From positions 86,576 through 150,575 of the forward strand of contig CANMKX010000010.1 of the NCBI GenBank assembly GCA_947498595.1: a stretch of DNA of 64,000 bases, written 5' to 3'. Origin of the DNA: an uncultured Aquimarina sp. (lineage in GTDB: Bacteria; Bacteroidota; Bacteroidia; Flavobacteriales; Flavobacteriaceae). Within the stretch, counting starts at the first letter, position 1; every line of letters starts with the position of its first letter. Shown here one piece after another: positions 23,963 to 32,697 of the stretch. The notes under the pieces are model-generated. The model was given only the letters and a program-made list of their open reading frames with translations. It ran no database searches and had not been told where the DNA came from. A program made the translations under genes and the position numbers.

Positions 23963-25807
23963 TTATTTCATTGCCTTTGCCATTACATGATAACGTGGAT
24001 CGTCTATATTATGTTCTATAGAATTAGCTAATTTAGGAGAAGCTTTTACCATTAATGCTTGACATTCTTCACTCAAATGTTTTACACGAACATGTTTTCC
24101 TGCTGCTTCATATTTTTCTACCAAACCAAAAATAGCTTCTAAAGCAGAATGATCCGTTACTCTTGACTCCATAAAATCTATTTCAATCTTCTCTGGATCA
24201 TTAGCTACATCAAACTTACTTGTAAAGGCTTGAATACTTCCAAAAAATAAAGGCCCCCAAATTTCGTAAACTTTAGTTCCATCTTCTTTTATATGTTTAC
24301 GAGCACGTATACGTCTTGCATTTTGCCAAGCAAATACTAAGGCAGATATAATAACTCCTGCTATTACTGCTATTGCTAAATCAAACATTACTGTTAATCC
24401 AGATACAGCAATAAGAACAATAGCATCTGTCATTGGTATTTTATTTAAAATTCTAAAACTAGACCAAGCAAAAGTACCTATTACAACCATAAACATTACT
24501 CCTACCAATGCTGCTATCGGAACTTGCTCTATCAATCCTGAAGCGAATAATATAAACATCAATAAAGTAACTGCAGCAACTATTCCAGATAAACGAGTAC
24601 GCCCTCCTCCTTTTATATTAATAATAGATTGACCAATCATAGCACAACCTCCCATTCCTCCAAAAAGTCCTGTAATAATATTTGCTCCTCCTTGAGCCAT
24701 ACATTCACGGTTAGAATTCCCTCTCGTTTCTGTTAATTCATCAATTAAATTTAATGTCATCAATGATTCTATTAATCCAATTGCTGCTAAAATCAATGCA
24801 TAAGGTCCTATAAACTTAAATGTTTCCCAAGTCATGGGTACCTTATTAAAAATATCAAATTGAAATTGGGGTAATCCTCCTTTTAATCCTTCTCCTCCTC
24901 CATCTCTAATAAAAGATCCTACAGTAGCTACATCTAATCCTCCAAAAATTACTATTGCTGAAACTACAACTATAGCAACCAAAGCTTCTGGTAATTTCTT
25001 TGTTAATTTTGGTAGTCCCCACATGATCAACATCGTTAACAATACTAACCCTAGCATCATTAGTAATTGATTAGTAGGTATCCATTGTTTTTCTTTATTT
25101 TTTTTCTTTATAGAGTACAGCAGATTTCCTTCCTTGTTAAAAACTACTTTATTGTTGTTAAGATCAAAAACTTGTCCTTCATAGACCAAATATTTGCTTT
25201 CTTTAGTTCGTACATCTTCCAACCTATCACTGTTATAAGTAAACAGTACATTATTAGTAGCAATATCATATACTTTATCTCCTCTGATTTCGTATCTTTT
25301 TTCTACCGATTCAGTTACATATTTATCTCCTCCAAATATATCTTTCACTCCTTCTTTGAACATTCCTATTTGAGATAAGAAAATCACTATGGCTAATCCA
25401 TTTACAAATCCCATCATTACAGGATGCGGAATTAGTCTCACAAACTTACCTAACTTAAATACTCCTGCCAGAATTTGAATTACTCCCATCAAAATCACTG
25501 TCGCAAACAAATAATACAATCCTAATTGTTCACTCTCAGCTCCCATTGCATTTCCTTCGGCAACCAAACTAACCATTACGACAGCTAAAGCTCCAGTTGC
25601 TCCAGAAATCATTCCTGGACGACCTCCAAAAATCGATGTTATTAATCCTATCATAAATGCAGCATACAATCCTACTAATGGATCTACTCCTGCTACAAAA
25701 GCAAATGCTACTGCTTCTGGTACTAAAGCCAATGCTACAGTTAATCCCGATAAAATATCGTTTTTAGCGTTTGCAACGCGTTTTCTCACAAATTCTGTCA
25801 TGTCCAA
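23963..25807 (-). CDS. SulP family inorganic anion transporter with STAS domain
   Basis: It is a predicted inner-membrane transporter for sulfate, bicarbonate or a similar anion. The N-terminal helices carry LTVALALVPEAVAFAFVAG and VDPLVGLYAAF, the SulP substrate-site signature; GGMGGCAMIGQSIIN lies in the second repeat; and the C-terminal ~110 residues form the STAS domain. Unusually, about 90 residues (roughly 152-245) sit between two helices where BicA-like relatives have a short loop. This segment is polar and beta-strand-like with two similar parts (KVYDIATNNVLFTY and QVFDLNNNKVVFN). Confidence 0.9.
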   Translation of the reverse strand: MDMTEFVRKRVANAKNDILSGLTVALALVPEAVAFAFVAGVDPLVGLYAAFMIGLITSIFGGRPGMISGATGALAVVMVSLVAEGNAMGAESEQLGLYYLFATVILMGVIQILAGVFKLGKFVRLIPHPVMMGFVNGLAIVIFLSQIGMFKEGVKDIFGGDKYVTESVEKRYEIRGDKVYDIATNNVLFTYNSDRLEDVRTKESKYLVYEGQVFDLNNNKVVFNKEGNLLYSIKKKNKEKQWIPTNQLLMMLGLVLLTMLIMWGLPKLTKKLPEALVAIVVVSAIVIFGGLDVATVGSFIRDGGGEGLKGGLPQFQFDIFNKVPMTWETFKFIGPYALILAAIGLIESLMTLNLIDELTETRGNSNRECMAQGGANIITGLFGGMGGCAMIGQSIINIKGGGRTRLSGIVAAVTLLMFILFASGLIEQVPIAALVGVMFMVVIGTFAWSSFRILNKIPMTDAIVLIAVSGLTVMFDLAIAVIAGVIISALVFAWQNARRIRARKHIKEDGTKVYEIWGPLFFGSIQAFTSKFDVANDPEKIEIDFMESRVTDHSALEAIFGLVEKYEAAGKHVRVKHLSEECQALMVKASPKLANSIEHNIDDPRYHVMAKAMK

Positions 25808-25821
25808 ATATTTTCAGGCTG

Positions 25822-25851
25822 CAAAAATAGCGTTATTTTCCTGTTAAACAA
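25822..25851 (-). promoter_or_regulatory. SulP promoter, TTG-N19-TATTTTTG
   Basis: On the minus strand TTG (25851-25849) and TATTTTTG (25829-25822) are separated by 19 bp. The predicted start lies only about 10 bases before the ATG, a very short leader. Confidence 0.6.
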
Positions 25852-26003
25852 TAAATTGATCAGAATCTTCTCTTAGCAAGTCCCTCAAAACAATCTATCT
25901 GATTTACAGTCACTTCACTTTTATTTTGTTAAAGATATTGATCATTCGTTATTCCCTATTTATATTTAACCACTGGTATCAATCGATTAATCAATATGCT
26001 ATT

Positions 26004-27749
26004 ATGAAAAAACTACTCTTCTTTATCATTCCTTTCTTATATTTTTCGTGTACTACTTCTGAAAAAAAATCTACAGATACAAGTTTCACAACACATTTTG
26101 AATCTAGTAACGGAACAGAAACGCCTACCTATCAAGAAGTCATAGCATATTACTCTAAATTAAGTAAAGTATATCCTACAGTAGCTATAGACACAATTGG
26201 TAGTACCGATAGTGGTCATCCTTTACACATTGTAACGTATAATCCTGATTCGAATTTTGATTTCAATCAAATAAGAAAACAGAAAAGAGTTCTTCTTATC
26301 AATAATGGGATTCATCCTGGCGAAAGTGATGGGATTGATGCGACAATGCTTTTAATAAGAGATCTTGCTCAAGGACTTATAAAAACACCTAAAAATACTG
26401 TAGTAACCACTATTCCATTATATAATATCGGAGGTGCTCTTAATAGAAATACTACTACCAGAACAAATCAAAATGGTCCAAAAGAATATGGTTTTAGAGG
26501 AAATGCTCGTAACTATGATCTGAATAGAGATTTTATTAAAAACGATACAAAAAACGCTAAGGCCTTTGCCGAGATTTTTCATCTTGTACAACCTGATGTT
26601 TTTATCGACAATCATGTAAGTAATGGTGCTGATTATCAATACACGTTAACTCATTTATTTACGCAACATAACAAATTAAACTACGATCTTGGTCATTATT
26701 TGCACACACAAATCAAACCACAACTAGAGCAAGCATTATCTACTAAAAAATGGGATATCACTCCTTATGTTAATGTTTGGGGAACTACTCCAGATAAAGG
26801 ATTTTCCCAATTTTTGGATTCTCCTAGATATTCTACTGGATACACAACTTTATGGAATACTTTAGGTATGATGGTAGAAACACATATGTTGAAACCATAT
26901 AAAGATCGTGTAGAAGGTACCTACGAATTGATGGTATCTATGATAGATATTATCGAGAAAAATAGTGACACCATTAAATCATTAAGAAAAAAAGCATTTA
27001 TCCAACAAGTTTCAAAAAAAACGTATCCAATACAATGGATTGTAGACACTACCAAATCTTCTGATTTTAATTTTAAAGGATATGAAGGTAATTACATTTC
27101 TAGTAAAGTTACACAAGCTAAACGCTTAAAATATTATAGGGACAAACCATATGAGAAAAACATAAAAATTAAAGATTATTTTACAGCTACCAAATCTATT
27201 GTCATACCTAAAGCATATGTTATTCCGAAAGGATGGTGGCAAATCATTGATTTATTAAAAACAAATCAAGTAGCTATAAAAACTCTTGACAAAGATTCTA
27301 CTATCCAAGTCGAATCCTATAAAATTAAAGATTATAAAACTCGAAAAACTCCTTTTGAAGGTCATTATTTACATTATCAAACTCAAGTAACTCCACATAT
27401 AAAAACTATACTATTTAAAAAAGGAGATCACATAGTACATACCGACCAGCGAGCTTTTAGGTATTTAGTAGAAACACTTGAGCCAGAAACAGTAGACTCT
27501 TTTTTTAATTGGAATTTTTTTGATACAATTTTACAACAGAAAGAAGGCTTCTCTCCCTATGTATGGGAAGATAAAGCTCTAGAGTTATTAAATAATTCTC
27601 CTGAATTAAAACTACAATTTGATCAAAAGAAGCTTATAGATTCGGCTTTTTCAAAGAATTGGTATGCTCAATTAGATTGGTTACACAAACATTCTTCTAA
27701 CTATGAAAAAGCTCATATGCAATATCCTATATATCGTATTTTACGATGA
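26004..27749 (+). CDS. M14 family zinc carboxypeptidase, lipoprotein
   Basis: The 581-residue protein has a lipoprotein signal (lipobox YFSC, Cys 16). The peptidase M14 domain shows NNGIHPGESDGIDA (zinc ligands His and Glu of HxxE), NARNYDLNRDF, and FIDNHVSNGADYQY with the third zinc ligand His. The C-terminal ~250 residues are an extension without named domain. It probably trims peptides at the cell surface. I chose the ATG at 26004; the frame extends 26 codons upstream but only this start gives a signal peptide. Confidence 0.88.
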   Translation: MKKLLFFIIPFLYFSCTTSEKKSTDTSFTTHFESSNGTETPTYQEVIAYYSKLSKVYPTVAIDTIGSTDSGHPLHIVTYNPDSNFDFNQIRKQKRVLLINNGIHPGESDGIDATMLLIRDLAQGLIKTPKNTVVTTIPLYNIGGALNRNTTTRTNQNGPKEYGFRGNARNYDLNRDFIKNDTKNAKAFAEIFHLVQPDVFIDNHVSNGADYQYTLTHLFTQHNKLNYDLGHYLHTQIKPQLEQALSTKKWDITPYVNVWGTTPDKGFSQFLDSPRYSTGYTTLWNTLGMMVETHMLKPYKDRVEGTYELMVSMIDIIEKNSDTIKSLRKKAFIQQVSKKTYPIQWIVDTTKSSDFNFKGYEGNYISSKVTQAKRLKYYRDKPYEKNIKIKDYFTATKSIVIPKAYVIPKGWWQIIDLLKTNQVAIKTLDKDSTIQVESYKIKDYKTRKTPFEGHYLHYQTQVTPHIKTILFKKGDHIVHTDQRAFRYLVETLEPETVDSFFNWNFFDTILQQKEGFSPYVWEDKALELLNNSPELKLQFDQKKLIDSAFSKNWYAQLDWLHKHSSNYEKAHMQYPIYRILR

Positions 27750-28343
27750 TAAATAATCATGAGAAAATAAGAGTGTAATATTTGCATACGAATCTTTCAA
27801 TGCTTTTTGAGCACTCTTATGGTTTTTCCATTCTACTTTGTCAATACCTTCATTAGTTTGCGGAATTAATGTTCCATTATATGTTGTTTTCATTTCAAAC
27901 CAATAAGTAACTTTTAATTTAAATTCTCCATTACGTCTAAAAATATGAAACGTTTTATATAAGAATTTAGTAATTTCAATATTTTCGACTCCAGTCTCTT
28001 CTTCAACTTCTCTAATAGCACTCAACGGAATTGGTTCATTTTTTTCTGTTTTACCTTTTGGTAAATCCCATTTCCCATTACGATGAATAAAAAGTATTTC
28101 ATTGTTGGTATTGAACACTTTACCTCCTCCAGCTACAATAACAGGTAATTTTTTATACAAATGCTTGAATAATTTCTCTTCATTTTTGTGATACAAATGT
28201 ATCTTTGTTGTCGTTCCGTTAAGGATGCCTCTAATAATAAACTGAAAATCAGCTTCCTTTATCGGAATTGATTTATAATTAGAATCTGTAGACTTTTCGG
28301 TAGAGAGAATAATCGGAGTATTATTCACAAAAACTTTATACAT
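27741..28343 (-). CDS. Nudix hydrolase family protein
   Basis: The Nudix box is complete: GKTEKNEPIPLSAIREVEEE followed by TGV, with the REVEEE metal-binding core. About 60 residues precede the Nudix fold. The enzyme should hydrolyse a nucleoside diphosphate linked to another group; the substrate cannot be told. I chose the ATG at 28343 (MYKVFVNN), which leaves only 7 bp to the divergent pyrE start; an in-frame TTG at 28364 would overlap pyrE. The 3' end overlaps the M14 gene end by 9 bp. Confidence 0.87.
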   Translation of the reverse strand: MYKVFVNNTPIILSTEKSTDSNYKSIPIKEADFQFIIRGILNGTTTKIHLYHKNEEKLFKHLYKKLPVIVAGGGKVFNTNNEILFIHRNGKWDLPKGKTEKNEPIPLSAIREVEEETGVENIEITKFLYKTFHIFRRNGEFKLKVTYWFEMKTTYNGTLIPQTNEGIDKVEWKNHKSAQKALKDSYANITLLFSHDYLSS

Positions 28344-28346
28344 TTG
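28339..28346 (+). promoter_or_regulatory. TACATTTG, -7 box for pyrE overlapping the Nudix start
   Basis: TAnnTTTG match 4 bp before the pyrE ATG, which would place the transcription start at or near the start codon. No -33 TTG is at the expected distance, so this is tentative. Confidence 0.35.
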
Positions 28347-28350
28347 CACT

Positions 28351-28992
28351 ATGATTTTTGACAAAAATACAGCAAAAAAAACTGCTGAACTATTATTGCA
28401 AATTAATGCAATTAAATTACAACCACAAAAACCATTTACATGGGCCTCTGGATGGAAATCTCCTATCTATTGTGACAATCGTATTACATTATCATACCCA
28501 CCTATTCGTATCTATCTGAAAGAACAGATTGCTAAATTCATCGAAGAAGAATATGGTAAACCTGATGTAATTGCTGGAGTCGCTACTGGAGCTATAGGTA
28601 TTGGAATGATGGTTGCAGAATATTTGAATTTACCATTTATTTATGTCCGTCCTGAAGCTAAAAAGCATGGTCGACAAAATCAAATAGAAGGAATCGTTCC
28701 TGAAGGTAAAAAAGTAATTGTAATAGAAGATCTAATTAGTACTGGTAAAAGTAGTTTAAATGCTGTTAAAGCACTAAAAGCTGTTAATGCTAATGTAAAA
28801 GGTATGGTCGCTATTTTTAATTATGGTTTCGACATTGCATCTCAAAACTTTGAAGAAGCTGGTGTTAAACTACATACTCTTAGTAATTATAATTCTTTAT
28901 TAGAACAAGCTAAGGATACTAGTTACATCACCGAAAAAGAACAAACTACACTACAAAGCTGGAAAGAAAACCCAGCTGAGTGGAATCAATAA
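28351..28992 (+). CDS. pyrE: Orotate phosphoribosyltransferase
   Basis: It makes orotidine 5'-phosphate from orotate and PRPP in pyrimidine synthesis. The PRPP-binding motif is VIVIEDLISTGKSS, and the N-terminal FTWASGWKSPIYCDNR and PDVIAGVATGAIGIG segments are typical. At 213 residues it has the family length. The start is 7 bp from the divergent Nudix start, so its promoter must lie inside that gene. The SRPBCC gene follows after 15 bp, probably on the same transcript. Confidence 0.95.
   Translation: MIFDKNTAKKTAELLLQINAIKLQPQKPFTWASGWKSPIYCDNRITLSYPPIRIYLKEQIAKFIEEEYGKPDVIAGVATGAIGIGMMVAEYLNLPFIYVRPEAKKHGRQNQIEGIVPEGKKVIVIEDLISTGKSSLNAVKALKAVNANVKGMVAIFNYGFDIASQNFEEAGVKLHTLSNYNSLLEQAKDTSYITEKEQTTLQSWKENPAEWNQ
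28362..28369 (-). promoter_or_regulatory. TATTTTTG, -7 box for the Nudix gene inside pyrE
   Basis: On the minus strand this matches TAnnTTTG and would start transcription about 14 bases before the Nudix ATG at 28343. It lies within the first pyrE codons. No -33 TTG at normal spacing. Confidence 0.35.
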
Positions 28993-29007
28993 AAATACAA
29001 TCTCAAT

Positions 29008-29400
29008 ATGAACTTAGAAAGTCCAGCTGTAACAGTCAATAAAAATCCTCAAGAAGTTTTTGATTTCTTAACAAAAGTTGAAAATTTTGAGCAAATTATG
29101 CCTGACAGCAAACAAAAATTTGAAGTATTAAATGATACTCGTTTCCTTTTTCAATTAAAAGGAATGCCAGAAATTGTTTTAGAACAAAAAGATAGCGTTG
29201 CACCTAGCAAAGTAATTTTAGGAGCTGCTAGTGAAAAACTACCTTTTACACTTACCGCTGATATTAATGAAATCGCAGACGGTAAAAGTGAAACTAAACT
29301 TATTTTTGAAGGGAAATTTAATGCCATGATGGGAATGATGATTAAAGGTCCTATCCAAAACTTTATTAATACACTTAGCGAGAAACTAGCTCTTATCTAA
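29008..29400 (+). CDS. SRPBCC-fold protein
   Basis: A 130-residue protein with the START/SRPBCC fold: a first strand SPAVTVNKNPQEVFDFLTKVENFEQIMP, the typical helix-grip opening, then beta strands and a C-terminal helix (GPIQNFINTLSEKLALI). Members bind hydrophobic ligands or act in cyclase-type reactions; no ligand can be named. It follows pyrE by 15 bp, an arrangement that recurs in flavobacteria. Its stop overlaps that of the convergent birA by 4 bp. Confidence 0.85.
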   Translation: MNLESPAVTVNKNPQEVFDFLTKVENFEQIMPDSKQKFEVLNDTRFLFQLKGMPEIVLEQKDSVAPSKVILGAASEKLPFTLTADINEIADGKSETKLIFEGKFNAMMGMMIKGPIQNFINTLSEKLALI

Positions 29401-30128
29401 TATAATAGTTTAATCTCTTTTAGATCGTATTCTTCTATTTGTTCATCTTCAAGTAATACTTGTAATTTTCCTGTAGAAGAAACATTCTTTATAATACCTA
29501 CAAAAGATTCACCTTCTATATTTTTAAATGTAGAAGGTTTATTTTTTCTAAACAAAATAGATTCGTATTCTTTTTGAATTATTGTAAAACTTCTTCTTTC
29601 AAGAACTTCGAAACGTTTTTTAAGTTTATCTACAATTGTATATACCAATTCTTCAAGCTGAAATTGTTTTCCCATAATGTTTTTCATGGAGCTTGCTTGA
29701 GGTAAATATTCAAAATCAACTTGGTTAACGTTTAAACCTATTCCTAATATGACTCCTGTTAATCTGCCATGAGCAACTACATTTTCTATAAGAACACCAC
29801 AAACTTTCTTTTTTTCAGACAAAATGTCATTAGGCCATTTTATTTGTATTTTCGGAATAAGAAAACATTGCAAAGTATCATATATAGCTAAAGCAGTACT
29901 CATAGATATATAAAATTGCTCATTTATTCTTACCTTATCAATAGGTACAAAAACACTACAAGTCAGGTTCTCACCAGCTTTGCTATTCCATACAGTTCCC
30001 ATTTGCCCACGTCCAGCAGTTTGTAAATGCGCTTGAACACAGGTATAAGCATCTACTTTAGTATCTCGAATTAACTCTTTTAAAAAAGTATTTGTTGACT
30101 CAATGGCATCAACTTTGATTAAACGCAT
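29397..30128 (-). CDS. birA: Biotin--[acetyl-CoA-carboxylase] ligase
   Basis: Monofunctional biotin protein ligase without the N-terminal DNA-binding domain. The catalytic domain begins ESTNTFLKEL, then QTAGRGQMGTVWNSKAGENL (the biotin/AMP-binding loop with GRGQ), IKWPNDILSEKKKVCGVLIE and LGIGLNVN. The C-terminal ~45 residues form the small SH3-like domain. It attaches biotin to carrier proteins such as AccB. Expressed divergently from rsfS. Confidence 0.92.
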   Translation of the reverse strand: MRLIKVDAIESTNTFLKELIRDTKVDAYTCVQAHLQTAGRGQMGTVWNSKAGENLTCSVFVPIDKVRINEQFYISMSTALAIYDTLQCFLIPKIQIKWPNDILSEKKKVCGVLIENVVAHGRLTGVILGIGLNVNQVDFEYLPQASSMKNIMGKQFQLEELVYTIVDKLKKRFEVLERRSFTIIQKEYESILFRKNKPSTFKNIEGESFVGIIKNVSSTGKLQVLLEDEQIEEYDLKEIKLLY

Positions 30129-30228
30129 GTGTAATTGGTTGTGTTAAGTAAAAAGTTTTAACAAATATGCATAAATAAGGTTACTTAAATCACAAAAAAT
30201 AATAACTTTACACAAATTAAAAATTTGC

Positions 30229-30600
30229 ATGGCAAAAAAAGAAGTAAGTACAGATCAATTAATCGCTCACATCATTAAGGGTATAGAAGAAGTTAAAGGT
30301 GATGACATTGATATTTTAGACTTAAGAGATATCGAAAACACTGTATGTAGTTATTTTATCATTTGTAACGGAAACTCTAATACTCAAGTAAATGCAATTG
30401 TTAGCTCAGTACAAAAAACAGTTAGTAAAGAGTTAAAAGATAAACCTTGGCATGTAGAGGGTACCGAAAATGGTGAATGGGTTTTGATTGATTATGTAAA
30501 TGTAGTAGTACATGTTTTTCAAAAACACATACGCGAATATTATGATATAGAAGGGTTATGGGGAGATGCTAAAACCACATCTATCAAAACGAATTATTAA
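30229..30600 (+). CDS. rsfS: Ribosomal silencing factor RsfS
   Basis: RsfS binds L14 of the large ribosomal subunit and blocks subunit joining under starvation. The pattern DIDILDLRDIENTVCSYFIICNGNSNTQVNAI and the later EGTENGEWVLIDYVNVVVHVF are diagnostic. The length of 123 residues is usual. ftsH follows 18 bp later on the same strand, so the two are probably one operon, as in other flavobacteria. Confidence 0.94.
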   Translation: MAKKEVSTDQLIAHIIKGIEEVKGDDIDILDLRDIENTVCSYFIICNGNSNTQVNAIVSSVQKTVSKELKDKPWHVEGTENGEWVLIDYVNVVVHVFQKHIREYYDIEGLWGDAKTTSIKTNY

Positions 30601-30618
30601 AAAAGAAACAAAGCTTAC

Positions 30619-32565
30619 ATGGCGAGAGATAATAAAAAACCTGAGCTAAACAAAAAGCCAAAATTTAGTGCTTATTGGATTTATGCAGTGCTTCTTGTTG
30701 GATTTATTGCTTTAAATTTCATTGGAGGTAATGGATGGACTGATCCTGCTAAAACAACTCCTTCAAAATTTTACAATTATTTACAAGAAGGTGAAGTTGA
30801 AAAAGTAGTCATTGTTAATAAAAGAGTTGCAAAAGTATATCTTACTAAAGAAGCTGCTGACTCTGATAAACACAAAGATTCTAAATCAAAATCATTCCTT
30901 CCTAAAGGAACTGGTGAAGCAAACTATCAATTTGAATTTGGAGATTTACAAAATTTCGAAAATCAAATGAGTACAATTATCAAAAAAGATGATCTTACAA
31001 CTGCAGTAAACTATGAAACAGAAAGTAATTTCATGGGAGACATCTTATTATCATTATTACCATTTGCTTTAATCATTGGAGTATGGATTTTCATCATGCG
31101 AAGAATGAGTGGTGGTGCTGGCGGTGGTGCTGGTGGTCAAATTTTTAACATTGGTAAATCCAAAGCTAAATTATTTGATCAAAATACCGATGTTAAGGTA
31201 TCTTTTGAAAATGTAGCTGGATTAGAAGGAGCTAAAGAGGAAGTACAAGAAATTGTAGATTTCTTAAAAAACCCAGAAAAATATACTTCTTTAGGTGGTA
31301 AAATCCCAAAAGGAGCATTACTTGTAGGACCTCCTGGAACTGGAAAAACATTATTAGCAAAAGCTGTTGCTGGAGAGGCTAAAGTACCTTTCTTCTCATT
31401 ATCGGGATCTGATTTTGTTGAAATGTTTGTTGGTGTTGGAGCTTCTCGTGTTAGAGATTTGTTCAAACAAGCTAAAGAAAAGTCTCCTGCTATTATATTT
31501 ATTGACGAAATTGATGCTATAGGACGCGCAAGAGGTAAAAGTAATTTCTCTGGATCAAATGACGAAAGAGAAAACACATTGAACCAATTGTTAACCGAAA
31601 TGGATGGTTTTGGAACAAATACGAATGTAATTGTCATAGCAGCAACTAACCGAGCTGATATCTTAGACAAAGCATTAATGCGTGCTGGACGTTTTGATAG
31701 ACAAATCTACGTAGACTTACCAGATGTAAGAGAGCGTAAAGAAATATTTGAAGTACACTTAAAGCCTCTTAAAAAAGAAGAAGGTTTAGACACTGACTTT
31801 TTATCTAAACAAACTCCTGGATTCTCTGGAGCTGATATAGCTAATGTTTGTAATGAAGCTGCATTAATTGCTGCTAGAAATAATAAAAAAGCTGTTGGTA
31901 AACAAGATTTCCTAGATGCTGTTGATAGAATTGTAGGAGGTCTTGAAAAGAAAAATAAAATCATAACTCCAGGAGAAAAAAGAGCTATTGCTTTTCATGA
32001 AGCTGGACATGCTACAGTAAGTTGGATGTTAGAACATGCTGCTCCATTGGTAAAAGTTACCATTGTCCCTAGAGGTCAATCTTTAGGAGCTGCTTGGTAT
32101 TTACCAGAAGAACGTTTAATCGTACGCCCTCAACAAATGCTTGATGAAATGTGTGCTGCGTTAGGTGGTAGAGCTGCTGAAAAAGTAATTTTTGATGAAA
32201 TATCTACCGGTGCATTAAGTGATCTTGAAAAAGTAACTAAACAAGCTAGAGCTATGGTTACTGTATATGGTCTTAATGATAAAATCGGAAATCTTACTTA
32301 TTATGATTCTTCAGGGCAAAGTGAGCATAATTTCAATAAACCATATAGTGAGCAAACTAGTGAGCTTATTGATCAAGAAATTTCAAAAATAATCGAAGAA
32401 CAATATCAAAGAGCTATTGATTTACTAAAAGAAAATCAAAGTAAACTTACAGAATTGGCTGAAGTTCTTCTTGAAAAAGAAGTAATTTTCAAAGATAATT
32501 TAGAAAAAATCTTTGGAGAGCGTCCTTTTAATAAAAAAGAAGAAATTACCACAGAGCCATCATAA
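30619..32565 (+). CDS. ftsH: ATP-dependent zinc metalloprotease FtsH
   Basis: This membrane-anchored AAA+ protease degrades misfolded membrane proteins and regulators. Two transmembrane helices (about 18-36 and 140-160) flank a periplasmic part. Walker A is GPPGTGKT from residue 237; Walker B is IIFIDEIDAIG; the second region of homology ends NRADILDKALMRAGRFDRQ. The zinc site is H460-E-A-G-H464. The length of 648 residues is normal. It is followed by a strong terminator that overlaps the next promoter. Confidence 0.96.
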   Translation: MARDNKKPELNKKPKFSAYWIYAVLLVGFIALNFIGGNGWTDPAKTTPSKFYNYLQEGEVEKVVIVNKRVAKVYLTKEAADSDKHKDSKSKSFLPKGTGEANYQFEFGDLQNFENQMSTIIKKDDLTTAVNYETESNFMGDILLSLLPFALIIGVWIFIMRRMSGGAGGGAGGQIFNIGKSKAKLFDQNTDVKVSFENVAGLEGAKEEVQEIVDFLKNPEKYTSLGGKIPKGALLVGPPGTGKTLLAKAVAGEAKVPFFSLSGSDFVEMFVGVGASRVRDLFKQAKEKSPAIIFIDEIDAIGRARGKSNFSGSNDERENTLNQLLTEMDGFGTNTNVIVIAATNRADILDKALMRAGRFDRQIYVDLPDVRERKEIFEVHLKPLKKEEGLDTDFLSKQTPGFSGADIANVCNEAALIAARNNKKAVGKQDFLDAVDRIVGGLEKKNKIITPGEKRAIAFHEAGHATVSWMLEHAAPLVKVTIVPRGQSLGAAWYLPEERLIVRPQQMLDEMCAALGGRAAEKVIFDEISTGALSDLEKVTKQARAMVTVYGLNDKIGNLTYYDSSGQSEHNFNKPYSEQTSELIDQEISKIIEEQYQRAIDLLKENQSKLTELAEVLLEKEVIFKDNLEKIFGERPFNKKEEITTEPS

Positions 32566-32610
32566 TCAGTACTTAACCGTAAATAAATTACGGAATTACT
32601 GTAAAAAAAT

Positions 32611-32655
32611 AAAAATCTTAATTTAGCACTCTTGTTAAATTAAGATTTTTTATAT
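32611..32655 (+). terminator. ftsH terminator overlapping the next promoter
   Basis: AAAAATCTTAATTTA (32611-32625) and TAAATTAAGATTTTT (32636-32650) form a perfect 15-bp stem with a 10-base loop and a T-rich end. The -33 element of the next gene lies in the loop and its -7 box just beyond the stem. Confidence 0.75.
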
Positions 32656-32660
32656 CTTTG
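32632..32660 (+). promoter_or_regulatory. LUD gene promoter, TTG-N18-TATCTTTG
   Basis: TTG (32632-32634) and TATCTTTG (32653-32660) are 18 bp apart, a full Bacteroidota promoter match. Transcription would begin near 32665, about 33 bases before the start codon. Confidence 0.6.
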
Positions 32661-32697
32661 AAATTAAACTAACTGTAATCCCCAATCACAAAAAAGA

